Assembly (NCBI RefSeq): GCF_021699195.1
Contig: NZ_SSXE01000103.1
Span: 1 to 34,003 of the forward strand
Reading direction: 5' to 3'
From: Nonomuraea sp. MG754425
Lineage (GTDB): Bacteria > Actinomycetota > Actinomycetes > Streptosporangiales > Streptosporangiaceae
Length of the DNA stretch: 34,003 nt
Shown: in pieces, positions 24,108-30,771 of the stretch
Position numbering within the stretch: the first letter of the stretch is position 1
How the letters are laid out: the number at the start of each line of letters is the position of its first letter
Notes under the pieces: model-generated
The model's database searches: none
Told to the model about the DNA's origin: nothing
The model's input: the letters and a program-made list of their open reading frames with translations, nothing else
Position numbers and translations under genes: made by a program

Positions 24108-25127
24108 ATGCTCGAATTGCGGCGTTTGGTCCTGATCTGCGAATTTGCCAGGAAGGGAAGTATCGCTGCGACGGCGGAGTCACTCGGTTACAGCCCGTCG
24201 GCGGTCTCCCAGCAGCTCGTCGCGCTCGAACGCGAGACCGGCACCGCCCTGATCGACCGGACGGCGCGCAGCGCCGAGCTGACCGACGCGGGCCGCAGGC
24301 TGGTCGTCCACGCCGAGCGCATCCTGTCAATGGTGGAGGAGGCGGAGTCCGACCTGTCCGCGCACGCGGGCACGCCCTCGGGGCGGGTCGTGGTGACCGC
24401 CTTCCCGACGGCGGCGGTGGCCTTCGCGCCCGCGCTCGCGCGCTCGCTGCGCCGCCACACCGAGCTGACCCTCCGGCTCGGCCAGAGCAGGTCCGGCCGG
24501 GGCATGCGCGAGGTCCAGTCGGGCGAGGTGGACATCGCCCTCGTGGACGACTGGTACGGCCGCGCCCGCGACAGCGAGAGCCTGCGCGTCTTCCCGCTGC
24601 TGCACGACCCGCTGGTGCTGGTGGTGCCGCGCAAGCACCGCCTGGCCGACCCCGAGGTGCCGTTCGTCCTGCGGGAGCTGCGGGACGAGCCGTGGATGGC
24701 CACCCCCGACGGCGAGCCCTCCCGGCTCGCGGTGGACCGGCTGCTGGTGGACGTGGGCGGCACCCGCCCGACGCCGTGGGAGTTCGAAGGGCTCGGAACC
24801 ATCCTGTCGCTGGTCGCCAAGGGCATCGGCATCGCCGCCGTGCCCGCGCTCGCGCTCGCCGCGGGCGTACGCGGGCTGGCTGTGCGGCAGTTCCCCGGCA
24901 ACCCCGTCGGACGGGACGTGTACGCCGTGGCGCGCCGCTCCAGCGTGCACCGGCCGTCGGTGTCGGTGACGCTGCGGGCCATCCACGTGGCCGCCCGCTA
25001 CATCGCGGCCGACCTCGAACCCGTACGCCCCGCCGAACGGGTGCGCCACGACCCGCCGGCCGGGGACGACCTGCTGCGCGATCCGGCCCGTCCGGCGAAC
25101 GACGTGGGCCGCTCGTTCGGGGAGTGA
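24108..25127 (+). CDS. LysR family transcriptional regulator
   Basis: 339 aa. The LysR winged HTH is at the N-terminus: LRRLVLICEFARKGSIAATAESLGYSPSAVSQQLVALERETGTALIDR (residues about 4-51), then the linker helix and a periplasmic-binding-protein-like effector domain (GRVVVTAFPTAAVAFAPALARSL; DPLVLVVPRKHRLAD; GLGTILSLVAKGIGIAAVPALAL). A 25-30 aa Pro/Arg-rich tail is extra. The ATG at 24108 has AAGGAA 5 nt upstream. It is divergent from the aminotransferase gene, with a palindromic candidate box between, so it probably controls that gene and itself. Confidence 0.95.
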   Translation: MLELRRLVLICEFARKGSIAATAESLGYSPSAVSQQLVALERETGTALIDRTARSAELTDAGRRLVVHAERILSMVEEAESDLSAHAGTPSGRVVVTAFPTAAVAFAPALARSLRRHTELTLRLGQSRSGRGMREVQSGEVDIALVDDWYGRARDSESLRVFPLLHDPLVLVVPRKHRLADPEVPFVLRELRDEPWMATPDGEPSRLAVDRLLVDVGGTRPTPWEFEGLGTILSLVAKGIGIAAVPALALAAGVRGLAVRQFPGNPVGRDVYAVARRSSVHRPSVSVTLRAIHVAARYIAADLEPVRPAERVRHDPPAGDDLLRDPARPANDVGRSFGE

Positions 25128-25147
25128 ACGCGATACCGTTCGCGCTT

Positions 25148-25819
25148 ATGGCGCCCACGTACGACATCGAGCAGCTCCTGCTCTCCCAGCCCAGCATCCG
25201 CACCGTCGCGGGGGTGGACGAGGTGGGCCGCGGCGCGTGGGCCGGGCCCGTCACGGTGTGCGCGGTCGTCACCGACCTGTCCGAGCCGCCCGCCGGGCTC
25301 ACCGACTCCAAGCAGGTCTCCGCGGCCAGGCGCGGACCGCTGGCCGCCGAGCTGGCCGGCTGGGCCGCCGGCGTCGGCCACGGCGAGGCCGATCACGAGG
25401 AGATCGACGCGCTCGGCATGACGGAGGCGCTGCGCAGGGCCGCGCGCAGGGCGCTGGAGTCGCTGCCGGTGCGTCCCGACGCGGTGATCCTCGACGGCAA
25501 GCACGACTACATCGGCGCGCCCTGGCCGGTCCGGCTGGAGGTCAAGGGCGACGCGGCGAGCATCTCGGTGGCCGCCGCCTCGGTGCTGGCCAAGGTGCGG
25601 CGCGACGCGTACATGGCGACGATCGGCTGCGACGAGTACGGCTTCGCCGAGAACGCCGGCTACCCGTCGCCGCAGCACCAGGAGGCCCTGGCCCGGCTCG
25701 GGCCGACCGCGCACCACCGGCTCTCGTGGTCCTACCTCGACGACCTGCCCCGGTGGCGGCACCTCAAGCGGCACCGGGACCCGCTGGCGGGCGAGGGGCA
25801 GGCGAGCCTGTTCGCCTGA
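25148..25819 (+). CDS. rnhB: Ribonuclease HII
   Basis: 223 aa. RNase HII removes single ribonucleotides and RNA from RNA/DNA hybrids. The signature GVDEVGRGAWAGPV contains the first two acidic residues (D24, E25) and the G-R-G substrate loop. Later catalytic acids lie in AVILDGKHDY and LAKVRRDAYM, and the NAGYPSPQHQEALARLGPTAHHR motif is typical. The ATG at 25148 (MAPTYDIEQLLL) has a TACCGT -10-like hexamer just upstream, suggesting a leaderless transcript; a GTG overlapping the LysR stop is the alternative. In most actinobacteria rnhB sits after rplS-lepB; here it follows a LysR gene, so it may be relocated or a second copy. Confidence 0.95.
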   Translation: MAPTYDIEQLLLSQPSIRTVAGVDEVGRGAWAGPVTVCAVVTDLSEPPAGLTDSKQVSAARRGPLAAELAGWAAGVGHGEADHEEIDALGMTEALRRAARRALESLPVRPDAVILDGKHDYIGAPWPVRLEVKGDAASISVAAASVLAKVRRDAYMATIGCDEYGFAENAGYPSPQHQEALARLGPTAHHRLSWSYLDDLPRWRHLKRHRDPLAGEGQASLFA

Positions 25820-25879
25820 CGGGTCAACGATTGCGCATGACGCCCGCGGCGGCGGCCGGGATCGGCCATCATTCGGGGC

Positions 25880-26848
25880 ATGCGGATCGGGATCTTCGTC
25901 GTGGCCGGGCTGTTCCCGGGGCAGGAGCCTGGGCGGGTGCTCGCCGACGCCGTCGAGTGGATCGTCGCGGCCGAGGAGGCGGGCTTCGACGACGCGTGGA
26001 TCGCCGAGCACCACTTCATGTCGTACGGGGTGTGCCCGTCGGCCCAGACCCTGGCCGCGGTCGCGATCGGCAGGACCACCCGCATCGGGCTGGGCACGGC
26101 CGTGAGCGTGCTGTCCACCCAGCATCCCGTGGCGCTCGCCGAGCAGGCCGCGATGTTGCACCACCTGTCCGGCGGGCGGTTCACGCTGGGCGTGGGCAGG
26201 GGCGGGCCCTGGGTGGACCTGGAGGTGTTCGGCACGGGGCTCGACCGCTACGAGAGCGGCTTCGCCGAATCGCTCGACCTGCTGCTCGACGCCCTGTCAG
26301 GCGGATCCGTGGCCGCCGACGGGCGGTTCTTCCGGTTCAGGGAGGTGGCGATGGTGCCGCCGGCGCGGCTGCGTCCGGTGGTCGCGTGCACCTCGGAGGC
26401 GACCGTGCGGCTGGCCGCCGCCCGTGACCTGCCCATGCTGCTGGGCCTGCACATCGGCGACGCGGACAAGGCCGCCCTGGTCAAGGGGTACGGGCCGGCG
26501 GGGGCCGGGCACGTGGCGGCCGGGCTGGCGTACGTGGCCGACTCGACGGCCGGGGCGGCGCGCGAGCTCAGGGCCGCGATGCCGGCCTGGCTGGGCCCCG
26601 GGCTGGCCGGCTACCTGCCGCTGGACGACCGGCCGCGCCGGATCCGCGACGCCGGCGAGTACGTGGACCTGCTGACGCGGATCCATCCGGTCGGCTCGGC
26701 CGCGCACTGCGCCGAGACGCTGCTGCGCACCGCCGAGAGCACCGGCATCGAGCGCTTCATCCTGCTCGTCGAGGGGCTGGGGGAGCACGAGCGGACCCTG
26801 GAGAACATCAGGAGGTTCGGGGCCGAGGTGCTGCCGCTGCTGCGCTGA
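25880..26848 (+). CDS. LLM class flavin-dependent oxidoreductase
   Basis: 322 aa of the bacterial luciferase-like family. The N-terminus MRIGIFVVAGLFPG, the motif DDAWIAEHHF (the E-H-H-F block of LLM oxidoreductases), TRIGLGTAVSVLSTQHPVALAEQAAMLHHLSGGRFTLGVGRG and the C-terminal RFILLVEGLGEHERTLENIRRFG support this. It is a different subgroup from the LLM enzyme at 8127 (EHHF-type, closer to FMN/luciferase alpha-like). The ATG at 25880 has no clear RBS; the leader is probably very short. The substrate is unknown. It faces a minus-strand gene with a hairpin between them. Confidence 0.87.
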   Translation: MRIGIFVVAGLFPGQEPGRVLADAVEWIVAAEEAGFDDAWIAEHHFMSYGVCPSAQTLAAVAIGRTTRIGLGTAVSVLSTQHPVALAEQAAMLHHLSGGRFTLGVGRGGPWVDLEVFGTGLDRYESGFAESLDLLLDALSGGSVAADGRFFRFREVAMVPPARLRPVVACTSEATVRLAAARDLPMLLGLHIGDADKAALVKGYGPAGAGHVAAGLAYVADSTAGAARELRAAMPAWLGPGLAGYLPLDDRPRRIRDAGEYVDLLTRIHPVGSAAHCAETLLRTAESTGIERFILLVEGLGEHERTLENIRRFGAEVLPLLR

Positions 26849-26849
26849 C

Positions 26850-26881
26850 CCGGTGGGCCGGGGGTGCTCCCGGCCCACCGG
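26850..26881. terminator. Bidirectional GC-rich hairpin between convergent genes
   Basis: A 13-bp perfect stem (26850-26862 with 26869-26881; arms ccggtgggccggg and cccggcccaccgg) has a 6-nt loop. It lies 1 nt past the LLM stop and 8 nt before the opposite gene's stop. There is no T tract, but position and strength fit a shared terminator. Confidence 0.7.
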
Positions 26882-26889
26882 ACGGAGGC

Positions 26890-27276
26890 TCAGCAGTCGA
26901 CGAGCTCCGGTTTCTGGTTGAGGATCTGGGCCCGCGGGGTGACGAAGTCGGCCAGGGCCTTCGTGGCCGTCGGGTCGAAGACGGCGACCCGGTGGCAGTT
27001 CTGGAAGGCCAGGCGCACCCCGTAGTGGCGCTCCAGCGCACCACGCATGGAGTCGCTCGCCAGGCACCGCAGGAGCTGGCCGCGGGCCTCCTCGGACGGC
27101 GGCGGCACCTCGTTGTCGGCGAACTCGGCCCCGGTGTGCTCACGCTGCTTGACCAGCTCGCTGATCAGCGACCACGCGTAGGGCAGTGAGTCGCGGACGC
27201 AGGCGAGGAACGCCTCGTCGTCCACCTCTCCGGCTCTGGCCTGGTCGAGCAGATCGTTCGGAACGGTCAGCGACAT
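26890..27276 (-). CDS. SCO5389 family conserved actinobacterial protein
   Basis: 128 aa, unknown function. The sequence strongly recalls the protein family named after Streptomyces coelicolor SCO5389: N-terminal MSLTVPNDLLDQARAGEVDD, SLPYAWSLISELV, then FADNEVPPPSEEARGQLLR, the conserved core GALERHYGVRLAFQNCHRVAVF and the ending LNQKPELVDC. Two Cys (NCHR and the terminal DC) are conserved in my memory of the family. There is no membrane segment or signal peptide. The ATG at 27276 is preceded by GAGAGGAG, a strong RBS. Family membership is from recall, not a search. Confidence 0.75.
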   Translation of the reverse strand: MSLTVPNDLLDQARAGEVDDEAFLACVRDSLPYAWSLISELVKQREHTGAEFADNEVPPPSEEARGQLLRCLASDSMRGALERHYGVRLAFQNCHRVAVFDPTATKALADFVTPRAQILNQKPELVDC

Positions 27277-27370
27277 GCTGTCTCCTCTCGAAGGGGGATC
27301 AAATGCGACGCTAGGTCACCGAAGGGACGCGCTCCAGAGTCCTTCCGGGGACAGTCGTGTGTTCTTGGAA

Positions 27371-27389
27371 CGCCCCGGTTCGCGGGGCG
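27371..27389 (-). terminator. Small hairpin after the P-loop ATPase gene
   Basis: cgccccg (27371-27377) pairs with cggggcg (27383-27389), a 7-bp stem with a 5-nt loop, 11 nt past the minus-strand ATPase stop. On the minus strand it is followed by TTCC, not a real U tract. Confidence 0.35.
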
Positions 27390-27399
27390 GGAGGGCCGG

Positions 27400-28329
27400 T
27401 CAGGGGCCGTAGACGAAGCCGGGGTCCACCTGTCCGGCGAGGTCGGCGCCGGTGCGCTCGTTGGCCCACGCGCGGGCGTTGCGCAGGTGGAACTCGACGG
27501 TCTGGCGGCCGAAGCGGGCCCAGTCCTTCTCCTGCTCGTCGAGCGTCTTGCGGAGCAACGCCAGGGCGTCGGCGTTGGCGGGTTCGAGGTCGTCGAGGGT
27601 GAAGTGGCGGCCCTGCTCCATGGCGCGCACGGCCGCCGAGTGCTCCATCCAGGTCAGCAGGTCGTCGCCGACGTGCTCGCGCAGGAAGTCGACGTCGGGC
27701 TCGCCGTGCACCTTGTTGCCGATCACGGCGAGGGCGACGTCGTACCTGGCGGCGTACTCGCGGTACTGCTTGTAGACGCTGACGCCCTGCCGGGTGGGCT
27801 CGGCCACCAGGAACGTCAGATCGAAGCGGGTGAACAGGCCCGAGGCGAAGGAGTCGGCGCCGGCGGTCATGTCCACCACGACGTACTCGCCGTGGCCGTC
27901 GATCAGGTGGTTGAGCAGCAGCTCCACCGCGCCGACCTTCGAGTGGTAGCAGGCCACGCCCAGGTCGTCCTCGCTGAACGGGCCGGTGGCGAGCAGGTGG
28001 AGGCCGTCGGGGGTGGTCAGGCCGAAGGGGTCGGCGGCGAGGTCCTCGAAGCGGAGGAGTGTGGAGCCGCGGCCGGGCGGGGTGGTCTTGACCATGACGT
28101 CGGCGGAGGGGATGCGCGGGTTGGCGCCGCGCAGCCGGTCCTTGATCTCGGTGAGATGGGCGCCGAGGGGCTCCGGCTGCCCGTCCAGGCCGAGTACGAG
28201 GGCCAGATGCTGGTTGATGTCGGCGTCCATGGCGACCACGGGGGCGCCCTGGGCCGCGAGGTGTCTGGCGAACAGGGCCGACATCGTCGTCTTGCCGCTG
28301 CCGCCCTTTCCGACGAACGCCACTCTCAC
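27400..28329 (-). CDS. P-loop ATPase of the CooC/MinD (SIMIBI) class
   Basis: 309 aa, cytoplasmic. The N-terminus MRVAFVGKGGSGKTTMSALF is a deviant Walker A (KGGxGKT, residues 8-14), followed by VVAMDADINQHLALVLG (Walker A' Asp) and VVVDMTAGADSFASGLF (Walker B). The nucleotide-base motif is AVIGNKVHGE. This layout matches CooC/NifH/MinD-type maturation or chaperone ATPases; CooC proteins help insert metal into cofactors. There is no CODH or hydrogenase gene here, so the partner is unknown. GTG 28329 is used: GGAG lies 6 nt upstream, and the region above it contains a Zur-box-like site instead of coding sequence. A metal-related role is inferred. Confidence 0.82.
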   Translation of the reverse strand: MRVAFVGKGGSGKTTMSALFARHLAAQGAPVVAMDADINQHLALVLGLDGQPEPLGAHLTEIKDRLRGANPRIPSADVMVKTTPPGRGSTLLRFEDLAADPFGLTTPDGLHLLATGPFSEDDLGVACYHSKVGAVELLLNHLIDGHGEYVVVDMTAGADSFASGLFTRFDLTFLVAEPTRQGVSVYKQYREYAARYDVALAVIGNKVHGEPDVDFLREHVGDDLLTWMEHSAAVRAMEQGRHFTLDDLEPANADALALLRKTLDEQEKDWARFGRQTVEFHLRNARAWANERTGADLAGQVDPGFVYGP

Positions 28330-28348
28330 TGCTTGCTCCAGATGAGGA

Positions 28349-28363
28349 TGAAAATCGTTTCCG
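28349..28363 (-). promoter_or_regulatory. Zur-box-like site upstream of the P-loop ATPase gene
   Basis: On the minus strand CGGAAACGATTTTCA (plus: tgaaaatcgtttccg, 28349-28363) resembles the actinobacterial Zur consensus TGAAAATSATTTTCA at 12 of 15 positions. It lies 20 bp from the GTG start, just before the RBS, an AT-rich island in GC-rich DNA. Zinc-dependent repression would follow if a Zur protein binds it. Confidence 0.4.
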
Positions 28364-28415
28364 TTCGGACGCACACCATCATGCCACAGCCCGGCGCGCG
28401 TGAGTGGCGGTTCTC

Positions 28416-28446
28416 CCACGTCCGCCGGACCGTCCGGCGGACGTGG
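28416..28446. terminator. Perfect 14-bp hairpin after the LCP gene
   Basis: ccacgtccgccgga (28416-28429) and tccggcggacgtgg (28433-28446) are exactly complementary with a 3-nt loop, starting 4 nt past the minus-strand LCP stop. No U tract follows. It is likely a U-less terminator separating LCP from the ATPase promoter. Confidence 0.65.
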
Positions 28447-28450
28447 CGGG

Positions 28451-29827
28451 TCAGGAGCAGGTGGCGTCGAGGCTGACCGGGGCGTCGGCGGTGGGGGCCG
28501 AGGACGGGTGGCGCGGCGCTGCCGTCTTCTTCCCCGAGTGCTCCTCCAGGGCTTCGCCGACCTTGCGCCGCATCAGGTACCAGTCGGGATAGGCGGTGTT
28601 GATGAGCGGGGGGACGAAGTTGAGGCTGTGGATCTTGGCGTCCTTGACCTTGTCCGACAGGGCGATCACCGCGGGCAGCAGGTCCTGGGGGAGATCGGTG
28701 GAGATGGCCCGCTTGGTGGCGGCGGCGAGACGTTCGAAGCTGTTCAGCACGGTCATCGGGTCCGCCTGCTTGGCCACGGCGTTGAGCAGGCACTTCTGCC
28801 GGCCCATGCGGACGTAGTCGTCGCTGTCGGTGCGGGAGCGGCCGTACCAGAGGGCCTCCTCGCCGGACAGCTTGCGGGTGCCGGCCGCGAGGAGTCCCTC
28901 GCGGTAGCGGCCGTACACGATGGGCTCCCTGATGGTGACCCGCACGCCGCCCATCGCGTCCACGATCTCCGCGAAGCCCTTCATGTCCACCATCGCGTAG
29001 TAGTTCACGGGGATGCCGAGCATGTCGGCGATGGTTTGCTTAAGGAGGATCGGTCCACGCTTGCCCTTCTGTACACCGGGAACCATCTCTGGGTGATCCT
29101 CGGCGAACTGGAAGACCTCGTTCAGCAGCCCCGGCGTGTCCGGGCCGCTGCCGGTGAAGCCGTACGGGAACTGGGCCCTGGCCGGGCCGTCGGGCAGGCG
29201 TACCTGCTGGAGGTTGCGCGGCAGACCGAACAGGACGGTGTCGCCGGACACGACGTCGACGCTGGCCACCGTCATGCTGTCGGTACGCACCCCCGGCCGG
29301 TTCGGCGCGGAGTCGCCGCCGACGAGCAGGAAGTTCACCCGTTCCGCACCGTTCCACGGGTCCTGGGCGAGGACGGGGGTGGCGGTGTCGCTGGGCGCGA
29401 ACAGCGTGTTCACGACGTCACGCGACAGGTACGCCAGCCGCGCGGCGTAGGCCGTCGGCCCCAGGACGAGCGCGCACAGCGCGATGGTCAGGGTGGTGCT
29501 CAGGAAACGGCCGAAGGTGTCGCCGGCGACCGGGCGCACCAGGAGGAACGACCAGACGATCACCCCGGTCCAGCAGAGCGCGATCGCCACCAGCGCGACC
29601 GTCAGCCAGGTGAGCCAGCGCGGCTGCACGGCCAGCGACAGCAGGTGGGTGCTGAAGGCGGTGAAGACGGTCAGCACGGTGGCCAGCACCAGGACGTACA
29701 GGGCCATGAGAGCCAGCCCCGTCCTGCTGCGGCCGGCGGCCAGATGCGCGACACCCCACAAGGCGGCGGAGGCGAGCGTGAGCGCGAGGCTCGCCGCCAG
29801 GCCAAATCGCCGATTTACTCCCGTCAT
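28451..29827 (-). CDS. LytR-CpsA-Psr (LCP) family protein with four N-terminal membrane helices
   Basis: 458 aa. LCP enzymes transfer polyprenyl-phosphate-linked glycopolymers to peptidoglycan outside the membrane. Four predicted TM helices precede the catalytic domain (about residues 8-30, 37-56, 70-97 and 107-135). The LCP domain shows FLLVGGDSAPNRPGVRTDSMTVASVD (pyrophosphate-binding D/R residues), VLFGLPRNLQ, and the conserved LWYGRSRTDSDDYVRMGRQKCLLNAV with its Arg and Asp residues. The C-terminal tail ends with a Cys (DATCS). The ATG at 29827 is used. A strong hairpin follows the stop. It is divergent from a membrane methyltransferase gene, and 11-bp spaced repeats lie between them. Confidence 0.93.
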   Translation of the reverse strand: MTGVNRRFGLAASLALTLASAALWGVAHLAAGRSRTGLALMALYVLVLATVLTVFTAFSTHLLSLAVQPRWLTWLTVALVAIALCWTGVIVWSFLLVRPVAGDTFGRFLSTTLTIALCALVLGPTAYAARLAYLSRDVVNTLFAPSDTATPVLAQDPWNGAERVNFLLVGGDSAPNRPGVRTDSMTVASVDVVSGDTVLFGLPRNLQQVRLPDGPARAQFPYGFTGSGPDTPGLLNEVFQFAEDHPEMVPGVQKGKRGPILLKQTIADMLGIPVNYYAMVDMKGFAEIVDAMGGVRVTIREPIVYGRYREGLLAAGTRKLSGEEALWYGRSRTDSDDYVRMGRQKCLLNAVAKQADPMTVLNSFERLAAATKRAISTDLPQDLLPAVIALSDKVKDAKIHSLNFVPPLINTAYPDWYLMRRKVGEALEEHSGKKTAAPRHPSSAPTADAPVSLDATCS

Positions 29828-29911
29828 GCCTGGTCAAACCCCCATTGTGTGCCCATTCAAGCCACCGTAGTCAGGCGTTGTGCGTGTCAGCCGGGGCGAA
29901 TGGGAAGGGTT

Positions 29912-29929
29912 CGGTCAAATAGCGGTCAA
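29912..29929. promoter_or_regulatory. Direct repeats with 11-bp spacing upstream of the methyltransferase gene
   Basis: cggtcaa occurs at 29912-29918 and 29923-29929, exactly one helical turn apart. Such phased direct repeats are typical of OmpR-type response regulators (PhoP, MtrA). They lie in the LCP/methyltransferase divergent region, 20 bp before the plus-strand start. Confidence 0.35.
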
Positions 29930-29948
29930 GACCAGCTTGAGATGTGAC

Positions 29949-30731
29949 GTGAAGGTGAGCAAGCGACACGGCAGCTACGGATTCGACGCCCCCTGGGCAC
30001 TGCTCGGTCTCGTCCTGGGCGCGGTGGCGCTGCTGGGCCTGGCCGCGGTCTCGTTCGCGCTCGGCATCGTCGCGGCGGGGCTCGCGTTCCTGGGCGGCGC
30101 GCTCTACACGCTGGCCAGCGCGGCGAGTTACGTGTACACGACGCGGCGCGGCAGGTTCGCGGTCTGGGCGCAGGAGCTCGCGCGGCTGCGCGGTGACGAG
30201 CGGCTGCTCGACCTGGGCTGCGGCACCGGAGCGGTGCTGCTGCTCGCGGCCGAGCGGCTGGACCTGGGCAGGGCGACCGGCGTCGACCGGTGGCGGGCGC
30301 AGCACCAGCCCGGCGACTCCGAGCCGGTGGCCAGGGCGAACGCCGTCGCGGAGGGTGTCTCGGAGCGGGTGGAGCTGGTCGCCGGAGACCTGCGTGACCT
30401 GCCGTTCGGGGACGAGGCGTTCGACGTGGTGGTGTCGAGCCAGGCCGTCCACAAGATTCCCGAGGCCGAGGGGCGGGACAAGGCGGTGAGCGAGGCGTAC
30501 CGGGTGTTGCGGCCCGGCGGGCTCATGCTGATCGCCGACTTCCAGCACACCCCCGACTACGAGGAGACGCTGCGCGGGCTCGGCGTGGTGGACGTGCGGC
30601 GGCGCGACGCCGGCTGGCGGTTCTGGTACGGCGGCCCCTGGTCCGGCACGGGCATCCTGGAGGCGCGCAAGCCCGGCGGGGGCAGCGCGGTGGCCGGGGC
30701 GGGTACGGAGGCGGTCAAGCCCGCCGGGTAG
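29949..30731 (+). CDS. Membrane-anchored class I SAM-dependent methyltransferase
   Basis: 260 aa. Two hydrophobic N-terminal helices (about residues 13-35 and 38-58) suggest anchoring; the catalytic domain then follows with motif I RLLDLGCGTGAVLLLAAERLD, acidic ATGVDRW, RVELVAGDLRDLPFGDEAFDVVVSSQAV (motifs III-IV) and AYRVLRPGGLMLIADF. This layout occurs in Streptomyces-type small methyltransferases acting on lipids or quinones; the substrate is unknown. The start is GTG 29949 or GTG 29955 (MSKRHGSYGF); neither has a strong RBS. The frame is open further upstream but not methyltransferase-like. It ends 40 bp before the MFS gene. Confidence 0.85.
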   Translation: MKVSKRHGSYGFDAPWALLGLVLGAVALLGLAAVSFALGIVAAGLAFLGGALYTLASAASYVYTTRRGRFAVWAQELARLRGDERLLDLGCGTGAVLLLAAERLDLGRATGVDRWRAQHQPGDSEPVARANAVAEGVSERVELVAGDLRDLPFGDEAFDVVVSSQAVHKIPEAEGRDKAVSEAYRVLRPGGLMLIADFQHTPDYEETLRGLGVVDVRRRDAGWRFWYGGPWSGTGILEARKPGGGSAVAGAGTEAVKPAG

Positions 30732-30771
30732 CAGGCTTTGCCGGTCGCCCGCCGGGTATCCGAACAAGCCT

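Noticed and set aside
30720..30758. 11-bp direct repeat cccgccgggta before the MFS gene
   Set aside because: One copy lies at the end of the methyltransferase coding region and the sequence is low-complexity GC; no support for a regulatory role.
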